Source of the DNA: Lolium rigidum
Lineage: Eukaryota > Streptophyta > Magnoliopsida > Poales > Poaceae
DNA length: 64,000 nt
NCBI RefSeq assembly: GCF_022539505.1
Contig: NC_061514.1
Coordinates: forward strand, 244,702,124-244,766,123
Reading direction: 5' to 3'
This document shows, piece by piece, positions 1-9,000 of the stretch. The notes under the pieces are model-generated. The model was not told the DNA's origin, ran no database searches, and saw only the letters and a program-made list of their open reading frames with translations. How positions within the stretch are numbered: the first letter of the stretch is position 1; every line of letters begins with the position of its first letter. A program made the position numbers and the translations under genes.

Positions 1-2660
1 GCTCAATCTCCCTCCCGGAGTCCTAATGACGAGGAAGACCATGTTTCGTCGTCGATCATTCCGGGGCCCCATTACCGGGGAAGAACTTGAGTGTCTACAT
101 GCAGCCGATTGTGGATGATTTGAACCACTCTTGGCACCACGGGACGTTGACGTACGACCGAGCATCGAAGACAAACTTCTGCATGAAAGTTTGGTTGCGT
201 ATACCATGCATGACATGCCCGGGTACGCCCTAACATGCGGATGGTGTACAGCTGGTAAATGGCCATGCCCAGTGTGCGAGGCATCGACTTGAGTTCCTTT
301 GGCTAAATAAGGGTCGCAAGTATGTTGCGTTTGACACGAATCGGCAGTACCTCAAACGGAGGCATCCGTTCGGAGAAGACCAAAAGAACTTCAAGAAAGG
401 CAAAGTTGTGCATGAAGTAACGAGAGGTGCCAAAGTTCGATGGTATAGGCTGTTGATGCCGAGCTACGTGCTCTCGTGCCAGCGGCATCGGAATCTGGCC
501 ATCAATTTGAGGGATATGGTGTAACGCACAACTGGACTCACGAGGCAGCCTTAACGAAGCTCGAGTATTACAAGGACCTCGAACTTCCCCATAACATCGA
601 TGTGATGCACACCGTAAAGAATGTCGCGGAGTCCTTATTTCACACGTGCCTAAACATTCCCGGGAAGTCAAAGGATAATGTCAAGGCTAGAGTCGATGTT
701 GAGAAGCTCTGTGATAGGAAGAAATTACACATGCAACGTCCTACTGGCCGTCGAAAGAATTGGTTCAAGCCGCACGCCGACTTCTGCCTTGATTCCATGC
801 AAAAGAAGGAGGCATTCAAGTGGCTAAAATACGTCGTGATGTTCCACTGATGGTTATTGTTCGAATATGAGCAAGGGAGTCAATCTTTCGACGGGAAAAG
901 TCACTCGGGCTCAAGAGTCACGACTATCATATATGGATTGAGCGGCTGATGCCGGTGATGCTTCGAGGGTATCTCCCCAAGAAAATATGGCGAGTGCTCG
1001 CGGAGTTGAGCCATTTCTTCCGCACGCTCTGTGCTAGCGTGATATGTCCTAAGGTTATTGAGAAGCTGCAAGTTCAAGTGCCGGAGTTGCTATGCAATTT
1101 GGAGATGATCTTTCCGCCGGAGCTTCTTTACTCCGATGGCACATCTCATTGTGCACCTCGCAAACGAGGCACTCTTGGGTGGCCCGGTGCGGTTTCGGTG
1201 GCAGTTTTGTATTGAGAGAGAGTTCAAGTATATTCGGAAGATAAGCTGGAAACAAAGCCAAGATTGAAGCATGCATAGGCTGAGGCAACGTGCCTTCGGG
1301 AGATGGCAGATGCCGCAACAACGTACTATCCCGATGAAGTTCCCACTCTGCATAACCCGGTCTCTCGTTACAATGTCGACGTGCCCATGAATGACCCCAA
1401 GCTTCAACTATTCCAATGTCCCGGTGGCAAGGCTGGTAAAGGACAAAAATATAGATTGGAGAGGGAAGAGAAGGATTGCATAATGCTCTATGTGCTTATG
1501 AACATGAAGGAAGTGGTGGGGGGGGGGACAACGATGATGGAGGTCACGATTTCATTAGGTAACATGGTGTACAAATTACTTTGTATGTAGTTTCGATCAC
1601 CTACATGGTCTCGGTCTAATGCTTATTGTATCCTTTCAGCGAATTCACGAATGAACAATGGTGGCTACCGCGCGATCCCACGGGCGCGGAGTTGGACACT
1701 CTACTGAAAGAGGGTGCTCCCGGAGTAAAAATAAACTTTGTGTCTTGGTTCATGAAAAAAGTAATGTCTAAGCTGTCCCTCTTACCTACCAATATGTGAC
1801 TTGTCCCTGTTATTCCACGTAACTAATGCACACAACAAATTTCAACCGTGCTTGTAGGGAGGCTGATGCAAACGTTGAGATGACGGATGAGTTGAGATGT
1901 GTATCCCAAGGTTGTAACCGTGACGTCATGAAGTATGAAAAGTATGACGTGAATGGGTTTCGCTTCCATACAGAGACACACCAGAAGGGCCGGGCGAATC
2001 CAAAAACGATAAATACTGGTGTCTTCACTAGAGGATCCGATACCTTTGATTACTATGGGAGGTTAGAGAATGTATACGAGCTGACCTTCAATCGTACAAA
2101 CAAACAACTCAATCTCGTTGTGTTCAAGTGTCATTGGTTCGACCCAAGAGGTGGACGAGAGAATTACCAAGTCCATTGGGTTAGTTGAAGTTAAGCCTTC
2201 CACCACCTATACCGGAGCCGATGTCTATATTGTTGCTCACCAAGCCAAGCAAGTTTATTATTTACCGTACCCATGCCAGAAAGCGGCACTCAACGGCTGG
2301 GAAGTCGTGTTCCGAGTATCGCCACATGGTAACCTACCGATTCCCTCCGAGGACGATTACAACAACATTGACCACCGTAACATACGAGGGAATTTTCTAT
2401 CAAGAGGAAGAGGACTTCGGGCACTTTGAGTTAGAATGTGTTCTTGAAGAGGACCTCGGGAACGATGCGAAACTCGTGGTGAGTCAGTGGTGGATCTAAA
2501 GGACATAGATATGCTCGAGAAGTTACAAGTGGAAGATGATAGCGATGATGAGCCTCCACCCGTCTATCAAGATCCAACTTACTACTCAAAAGATAGTGAT
2601 AGTGATAGTGACAAGGAGAAACAAAATGAGATTGACGATGAGATTGATGACGAGTGGTGA
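1..2660 (+). pseudogene. TNP2-like CACTA transposase, broken and 5'-truncated
   Basis: The TNP2 (transposase_21) domain appears at about 180-850 in several frames: the motif LPHNIDVMHTVKNVAESLF at about 583 and the run KDNVKARVD are diagnostic. A DUF4218-like segment follows at about 900-1330 (SHDYHIWIERL, then VLAELSHFFRTLC). A DUF4216-like segment lies at about 1900-2360 (VFKCHWFDPRGG, then KQVYYLPYP, then VSPHGNLPIPSEDDYN). The chain ends in an acidic Ser/Asp tail with a TGA at 2658-2660. The family protein cuts and joins CACTA ends. Frameshifts near 290, 470, 900, 1130 and 2160 break the reading frame; the gaps near 1600 and 1780 may be introns. The N-terminus is outside the window. Confidence 0.85.
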
Positions 2661-2933
2661 GGGTCTTTTATGTGTTTATGCTTCTTATATATTTTTCAAC
2701 ATGCTTCTTAATTGTTTAGTGTCTTTATGCTTAGTATTTATATATTTTTCAACATGCTTCTTAATTGCATAGTGTCTTTATGCTTAGTATTTATATATTT
2801 TTCAACATGCTTCTTAATTGTTTAGTGTCTTTATGCTTAGTATTTATATATTTTTCAACATGCTTCTTAATTGCATAGTGTCTTTATGCTTAGTATTTAT
2901 ATATTTTTCAACATGCTTCTTAATTGTTTTCTC
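2661..2933. repeat. 53-bp tandem repeat with alternating unit types
   Basis: An AT-rich unit containing CAACATGCTTCTTAATTG recurs with the core ATGCTTCTTAATTG at 2701, 2754, 2807, 2860 and 2913, an exact 53-bp step. The units alternate between a TTTAG and a CATAG ending, which makes a 106-bp higher-order period. The first unit, before 2701, is degenerate. The array fills the space between the transposase stop and the 5' untranslated region of the second gene. Confidence 0.9.
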
Positions 2934-2959
2934 TTTCTCAATGCAGGTGATTGAACAAT

Positions 2960-5425
2960 ATGAGCGGCGACAAGGAGGACTCGTCGAGCTTGCGTAAGAA
3001 GATGCAACAACGCAAGAACAATGTTACAAGGAGTGGGAGGGAACCGCGTCGCAATCCGCGTTACGAGGACGGCGTGGGAGGAGGAGGAGGACGAGGACGA
3101 GGACGGGGACGAGGTGGTGGAGCTGGAGGTCGAGCTGGAGGTGGAGCTGGAGCTGGAGGTGGAGGTGGAGGTGGAGGTGGAGGTGGAGGTGGCTGGGGAG
3201 GACCGGACTTTGAGCCACCACCCTCGGCTTCAGGCGACGTTGCTTCCGGGTTCTTTTTGGAGGGGCCGTCTACAGAGGAGGCGGAGACGGAGTCTAGAGC
3301 CGAGGAGGACTCTAGCCGCGGGTTTGAGACTCCGGAGGAGGATGGGCGGCCGAAGCCATCGAAGATTCGTGGGGAAGCGAGAGTCCCCGACGAGAGGAAG
3401 GAGCCTAAGACCCATGAGGCGAAGACCCTTATTATTCCTGCTGGCCCTGAGTAAGTGTACTAATTTGGCAATTTCGATTTTCATGTACTAATGTTTGATT
3501 GTCATGTGCTAATGTTTGATTTTCATGTGCAGCAATTGGGCATTTCCTCCGGGGGTCAAGGGGCGCCTGCCTAGCAGCATGATTGGAGCTTTGCTTAGGA
3601 AGTTCTGGCCGGGCAAGTACTATCCCCTCGGCACTGTCCCAGCTGGCGAGATGAAGCTAGCCACTACTTGGACGGACTACGAGAGTGCCCCTGTCGTAGG
3701 CTTCCCGACGGCTGCTGAGGCCGTGATGAGAAAGTTTTGGGTAAGACATATTTTCTCGAGCTTCGTTCATATTTGATGACCCCAATGTTCTAACTCATGA
3801 CTCTCACAATTGTTTTTTTGCATGATTGAAGTGTTTTTATCGTGTGGCGCCCGAGGTTGAGGAGACGGCCGCGAACAGGACTTTGCGGGCGACTTGTGAG
3901 AGGTTGACACCGCAGGTGTGGTACAACCAAAGGATCACGTCCGCGGGTCACTTCTGGGCACAGAGAGGCGAGAGGGTCCAGAAGCCGGACATTGTCGGTA
4001 AGAATGCTAAGGCCGAGTACGAGATGACGGTGGAGGACTACATGTCGGTGAGTAAAATGTCAATGAGATTCTACATTGCTACTAAGTTGCAATTGCATTA
4101 GATTGAGTTGAGTATTGCATTTTCAGGTTATCCCCGATTGGGCCGAGCCGCATGCCGAGGCATGGGAGGAGATGGTTAGGACGAGGTGGCTCAAGATGGA
4201 CGAGGACTTTGCAGCCGTGGCGAGGCGGAACGCGGAGAACCGAGGCGACGGTGGCACACACCGTGGGGGAAACCTCAGCTACGAGCGCTACAAGGGGAAG
4301 ACGGTATGTATACATTTTATTTTCCGTCGGGTTCAAAGTTGGTACTCACAACATTTCCTTTCGCGATGCGAGAGGGCCGCGTTAGGACCCGAGGAGGAGA
4401 TGTCGACCTCGAGATATACAACAAGATGCGGCTTAAGAAGCCCGATCTCTCGCAGCCTCAGCCCTCGCTCCACTGAGTACTTCGGCACCTACGCCGAGGA
4501 CGCCGAGAACTACTGCGCGATGGTGAGGCATCGTCACCCGGAGGTGGATGACCCCATGAGCACGGAGGTCGACGAGGAGTCGTTGGTCCTGTCGTCCGGA
4601 GGGTTGCCGCATGGCCGTCTCGCCATGATGAACAAGGCCGTGAAGCATAAGCTCACCACGACCTTCACGCGTCTCAAGGCGGGCCTCACCAAGGACAGCC
4701 CCCTCTCCCGCCTCGTCGCCGGGCTCGGCAACCCGCATACGACGTAAGTTTCTCTCATTTCCATCCTCTTTCCGACTTTCGTTCATACATTGCTAAGTGC
4801 TAACGAGACATGAATTTGTGAAATTGTAGCTGACTTCGAGGCGGCCTACGTGGCCGCTCATCAAGAATATCAGGTGGCCTTCAACCAGCACCGAGCAGCA
4901 GTTCATGGAGTACATGGCATATATACATGTAAGTTCCAACCTTTGTTTTCGCAAATGATGACAAGTCCCACTTTCCCCTAGTTTGATGCTTCATTTCTGC
5001 AAAGGCCGACATGTAAACTATCTTGCAGGCGTCGTTTGTGGGCAATCAAGCTGGACAGACAGATGGATTTAGGGCCGATGCCTCCCTTTCCGGGGCCGGC
5101 GCCAAACATGCCATCGAAGGAAAATTTCGCTGCGGAGTACTATGGGAGAACAACGGTAAGTTCTTCGCCAAACTGAATACTACGGCTTTCCTTTGCCTCG
5201 CAAATTGCTAACATCTCGGGAACATGTGTGTAGGGAACGGGATGTTCCGGAAACCAGGGTGGTGGGAGGGACATGACACCGGTTCATCATGGTGGTCCTT
5301 CTCCCGGTGCTACACCCGGTACTTCTCCCGGTACTTCTCCCGGTCCTTCTCCCGGTGGTTCTTCCGCAACTTCTACCGGAAGGAATCGGCCCGGGCCGGT
5401 GTTTAGCGGCGACGAGCTCCTCTAG
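2960..5425 (+). CDS. Second CACTA gene (plant En/Spm-type accessory transposase), spliced
   Basis: The first ATG is at 2960, shortly after a likely 3' splice site (CTCAATGCAG) near 2946. Exons with GT-AG borders that keep phase are 2960-3450, 3533-3740, 3832-4047 and 4127-4303. Further exons lie at about 4370-4743, 4830-4929, 5029-5155 and 5234-5425. The protein starts basic and hydrophilic and then has a long Gly/Arg-rich tract. Next comes the conserved core (FPPGVKGRLPSSMIGALLRK, then YRVAPEVEE, then VIPDWAEPHAEAWEEM), which I recognise as the plant transposase domain found in the second gene of CACTA elements. It ends in Ser-Pro-Gly repeats and a TAG. Exon 5 shows one or more frame changes near 4400-4470, so the copy may be inactive. 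Its role is presumably binding of the subterminal repeats; that is inference. Confidence 0.75.
3082..3195 (+). repeat. Gly-codon microsatellite inside exon 1
   Basis: A run of GGA/GGT/GGG codons with repeated GGAGGT hexamers at the end (about 3155-3192) codes for a Gly/Arg/Ala-rich linker. The same stretch read in the other plus frame gives a Val/Glu repeat, which is a by-product of the period and not a second protein. Confidence 0.9.
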
Positions 5426-5655
5426 TAGTCCCATGTATCTTATGCACACTATGGCACCATGCATGTATGCACACTATGGCACTATGTATGCATCCTATAT
5501 CACTATGTATGCAACCTATGGCACTATGACACTATGTATGCACTTGATGTTATATGTATTTGCACTTCATGCCTATGAATTTCATGTGAATTATATGTGC
5601 TTGTGTATCCTGCCAAATCTGGAAAACGCGCGAAACAGCAAAAAACGAAAAAAAT
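5426..5655. repeat. Short ATGTATGCA / ACTATGGCA repeats downstream of the CACTA gene
   Basis: Directly after the stop codon the sequence repeats variants of CACTATGGCACTATGTATGCA from about 5447 to 5550. It then grades into AT-rich sequence up to the start of the GC-rich subterminal block. No coding sequence is seen here. Confidence 0.6.
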
Positions 5656-5659
5656 GTAC

Positions 5660-6295
5660 CAAATGGTACCTTCTACGCCGACGGGTTCCCCCTCGGGGTA
5701 GATCCCAGGTTCCCCCAGGGCGCGCCACGCGTCCAGAAATGGACCAAATGGTCTCCCGTACGCCGACGGGTTACCCCTCGGGGTAGCGTCCGTCGCCCAG
5801 GGACGCCCAGGCGGCGCCACGCGTCCACGTACGCCGACGGGTTCCCCCTCGGGGTAGCGTCCGTCGTCCACGTACGCCGACGGCCTCCAGCGCTCGGCGT
5901 ATCGGCGCCAGGATCGCCCGAGGCGGCGCCACGCGTCCACGTACGCCGACGGTGCGGCCCTCGGCGTATCGAGCGCCAGGGTCGACCAGGCGGTGCCACG
6001 CGTCCTCGTACGCCGACGGTGCGGCGCTCGGCGTAGCCGTAACGGCCGTCACCTTGACGGTGCCGGTTAGCGACCTGCGCCGACGGCCACTACGCCGATG
6101 GGTGGTGCCAGCCGTCGGCCCACTCCGGCTACGCCGACGGTCGGAGCTACGCTGAGGGCCACGTGGCATGTGCCGAGGCCAACCTTCCCCGAGGAGCTAC
6201 GCCGAGGGGCCCCGTCGGCGTAGCGTACGCCGAGGGCGAGGCTGTGATACGCCGAGGGCTGGAGGCCGTCGGCATCTTGGCAGATTCCTGTAGTG
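5660..6295. repeat. CACTA subterminal repeats and 3' terminal inverted repeat
   Basis: I count eleven copies of TACGCCGA(C/G/T)GG, at about 5674, 5759, 5830, 5872, 5941, 6009, 6091, 6130, 6199, 6227 and 6249, with inverted forms (CTCGGGGTAGCG, CTCGGCGTA) between them. Between about 5815 and 6040 they sit in imperfect units of roughly 69 bp that share CCACGCGTCC. The block ends in the terminal inverted repeat at 6279-6295. In this family such repeats are binding sites for the accessory transposase. Confidence 0.88.
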
Positions 6296-6645
6296 AGGCT
6301 GTCACGTTGACGAACGTCGACGGGAAATACCTCAAGCGCAAGAAGGCCAAAATCTTGTGAAATATTATCCCTGTAAGGATGTCGATGTAGGAAAGTACAA
6401 TGCTAGAGGTGTACGTCGTCAAAATAAGTGTGTATCAGGTGAAGCGGTTTGCCGTTGTGAGGAAACGGTATGATGACCCTAACAAAGTGGCGAGAGAAGA
6501 CAAGAACATGAGAAATTTCTGGAGTAGGAGAAGGAGAACTCATTTAAGCGCTTCATATCTAAAGATGGTGGCATGGCCAAGCGACAAGTTCACCTCAGAT
6601 GAAGCGGCCGACATCTTAACACGAGTAGTTAGGGAGTGACTCCTT
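6296..6645 (+). pseudogene. Unrecognised coding remnant
   Basis: One open frame runs to a stop near 6360 (containing NVDGKYLKRKKAKIL). A second frame opens at about 6400 and runs to a TGA at 6637-6639 (containing ASYLKMVAWPSDKFTSDEAA). Composition and codon use look like coding DNA with one or two frame changes, but I do not recognise the family. It lies between the CACTA end and a Helitron-like terminus, so it could be the end of a Helitron-borne gene or a captured fragment. Confidence 0.35.
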
Positions 6646-6680
6646 GTGTGTTAATAATAAATTAACTACCTGTTTTTATT

Positions 6681-6710
6681 GCCGATGCAACACACGGGCA
6701 TATTTACTAG
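6681..6710 (+). other. Helitron-like 3' terminus
   Basis: A short imperfect hairpin (GCCGATG ... CACGGGC) is followed 7 bases later by CTAG, with a T next to it. Plant Helitrons end in a hairpin and CTRR and insert between A and T. The stem has two mismatches, so this is a decayed or doubtful end. No 5' TC terminus was located. The AT-rich 60 bp from 6711 to the Copia target site hold nothing I recognise. Confidence 0.4.
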
Positions 6711-6771
6711 TTAATAGTTAAGAAAGATATGTCAAATTCGTAATATATTTGAATTCGGCTAGAGGAACATA

Positions 6772-7877
6772 TGTTGAATGTAGATGGGCTGCAGTCCAGT
6801 AAGCCAGCCCATGTAGTCTATAATTCTTGAAATCTCAAGGCCCATCACGTTGGCAGCTTGGGACAGCCTTGCGGGACAAAGTTTAGTCCCACACTGCTAG
6901 TTGGGAGAGAGTTGGAGTGGTATACAGTAATGCTACGCATACATAAAATTGTTACGGAATTTTCTTACGGACATCAACTAGCAACGTACAATATTAGAAC
7001 TTGCCCCGTGATTTAAGGAGAGAATCAAAGCTCAGCCAACCAACTGTCCGTATAAACTTTTGTAAGCCAAACTGTTCGTACGTGTAGGATTATTGAGTGG
7101 TATATAAGAGCTGCTGTTCTAGTCCTTTCAAGTGAGTGAGAATAGAAGGAGCCCTCGCGCCCGCCCCGCCTCGGCACGGCACGTCACGACACGTCACGCA
7201 CGCACGTCGCGTTTCGTGACTCGAGTTCGAGACACACTCAAGGAAGCCTAAATTTTTTGCTTGGTGCACCAACTGAGTTGGGTACGTGTCGACCTGCATG
7301 TGCATGCTCGCCGCGTGTCCCTGGCTTCCTACGCGTGTCAACGCGGTCGGGTCGGCTCTCCTCCCAGGCTATACAAGGAGACAGATCAAATCTAGAGAAT
7401 ACATCTCTAAGAACTCTCTAGTTCGTCTCTCTCGCGAAGTTCCTTTTACTGCGCTACTCTCTAGTCTTCCCCATCCCGGCGACTGCGTGCACAGCCGTCC
7501 GGGAGAGCAGGCCTTCGAAACCCCGTCCGTTGAGATCCTGCACTGGGAGACGGGCGATAAGGTTTTTGGGGAGCGTCTCGGCGCGACTGCTCGCTGCTGT
7601 TCGTGCTCTTCTTCGCCGGATCGGCTGCTTCATCGATAGATCCGACTACACCATGGGCGACATGAACAACTCCCATGGTGGTGGTGGTGGTGCTGCTGGT
7701 GCGACCTTCCCGGTCGCGATGTACATGCTTTTCCTCTCCTACCTTGCACTGCTACTTGTTCCATGTTCAGATCTGATGCATGTGCTTAGTCTGATGTGTG
7801 TGGTTAAGTATGCTTGTGCATCTGTAATGTTGCTTTCGGTAATTAAACTCACACGGAAATTGCCTAATAATCCAACA
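6772..7877 (+). repeat. Copia 5' LTR
   Basis: This is 1106 bp, against 941 bp for the 3' LTR; the excess is a 171-bp MITE plus its 9-bp target duplication. The TATA box (TATATAAG, 7101-7108) lies just downstream of the MITE. The LTR also contains an ATG (7652) opening a Gly-rich frame that runs through the LTR end into the internal region. Differences from the 3' LTR are scattered along its length, so this is not a very recent insertion. Confidence 0.93.
6925..7095. mobile_element. Mutator-type MITE inside the Copia 5' LTR
   Basis: A 171-bp insertion is absent from the 3' LTR. It is flanked by a 9-bp duplication, AGTGGTATA (6916-6924 and 7096-7104), and that sequence is present once in the empty 3' LTR. 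Its ends are imperfect inverted repeats: CAGTAATGCTACGCATAC on the left and, reverse-complemented, CAATAATCCTACACGTAC on the right. A 9-bp duplication is typical of the Mutator superfamily. It has no coding capacity. Confidence 0.88.
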
Positions 7878-9000
7878 ATCCAAAAACCTTATCTGTTTAG
7901 GCAATTTTCACCGTCTGATTTTGCTGCTGCGCTTAAACCCGAGCCCGTTTACGGGTTCTCATTTCAAGAGATGGCAGAATAAAACCCTCTTGTGGCTCAC
8001 TTCTATGGGCGTGCACCGAGTTGCGGAGGGTACTCCCAGAGGTCTGCTTACTCCTGAAGAGGATAAATCGTTCGGGGATGCCACCGTAATCTTTGTGGGT
8101 GCCATCCTAAGTGTGCTTGGAGACAAGTTGGTTGATGCTTATCTGCATATCCGAAATGGAAAGGAACTGTGGGATGCACTGGACGCTAAGTTTGGTGCTG
8201 CCGATGCCGGAGGTGAACTGTATGCTATGAAGCAGTTCAATGACTACAGAATGGTTGAAAACCGATCTGTAGTAGAACAGGCTCATGAGATACAGATCAT
8301 GGCAAAGGAACTTGAGCTCCTCAAGTGTGTGCTACCGGACAAGTTTGTCGCGGGATGCATTGTCGCTAAGCTTCCCCCTTCATGGAGGAACTTTGCCACT
8401 TCTCTGAAACATCAGAGGCATGAGTTCTCTGTTGAGAATATCATGGTCTCTCTCGATATTGAGGAGAAGGCGAGGGCAAAATACAAACACACTGGAGGAA
8501 CCGAGGGACGTTCTGCTGCCAATATGGTACAGAAAAATGCCCACAAGTTCAAGAGAAAGAACAATGGAGTCTCCCAGACTACCAACTTCAAGAAGAAGGG
8601 GAAAACAGAGAAGAAAGATCCTTGCTGGGTGTGTGGCGAGACATGCCATTGGGCTAATCGCTGTCCACAACGCCAAGGAAAGAAAGGTCAGGCTGGACAA
8701 AACTCAAATTCTGTCAACATGATCATTGGCAACACAGAGGAAGGAACTACAGGGTATGGTAATATATTACCTACTGTTCTTTCGGTTTTTCAGCCCACGG
8801 AATGGTGGGTTGATACAGGTGCCAATGTTCATGTGTGTGCTGACATCTCCATGTTTACCTCTTATCAGGCCCGAGGTTCCTCGGTAATGATGGGGAATGG
8901 GTTACATGCTACTGTTCGTGGTGTTGGCACGGTAGATCTGAAGTTTACTTCGGGAAAGATCGTGCAAGCGAAGAACATCTTTGCATGTCCCTTCTATCAA
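7878..9000 (+). pseudogene. Copia gag and protease
   Basis: The capsid-like region (about 7930-8520) includes FKRWQNKTLLWLTSMGV and KLPPSWRNFATSLKH. A CCHC zinc knuckle, C-x2-C-x4-H-x4-C, lies at 8623-8664. The aspartic protease active site D-T-G is at 8812-8820, in the context EWWVDTGANVHVC. The family protein packages the RNA and processes the polyprotein in virus-like particles. The N-terminus is split: the frame from the LTR ATG ends at 7982 while the gag frame begins upstream of 7921, so a frame change lies at about 7940-7975. A second break, near 8980, separates protease from integrase. Confidence 0.88.

Larger units (their letters stand above)
1..6295 (+). mobile_element. CACTA (En/Spm) DNA transposon, 3' part
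   Basis: The segment holds, in order, a TNP2-type transposase gene, a 53-bp tandem repeat, a spliced second gene and a GC-rich subterminal repeat block. It ends at 6295 in a CACTA terminal inverted repeat: the reverse complement begins CACTACAGGAATCTGCC. This two-gene order is usual for autonomous grass CACTA elements. The 5' end and its inverted repeat lie left of the window, so the 3-bp target duplication cannot be tested. The base just outside the end is A, followed by GG. The transposase is frameshifted, so this copy is probably no longer autonomous. Confidence 0.88.

Noticed and set aside
3021..3491. Val/Glu-repeat protein in the second plus frame
   Set aside because: It is the shifted reading of the Gly-codon microsatellite; the spliced CACTA gene explains the region better.
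5430..6290. Possible CRISPR-like array of direct repeats
   Set aside because: Unit spacing is irregular, inverted copies are mixed in, and the block ends in a CACTA terminus in a plant genome.
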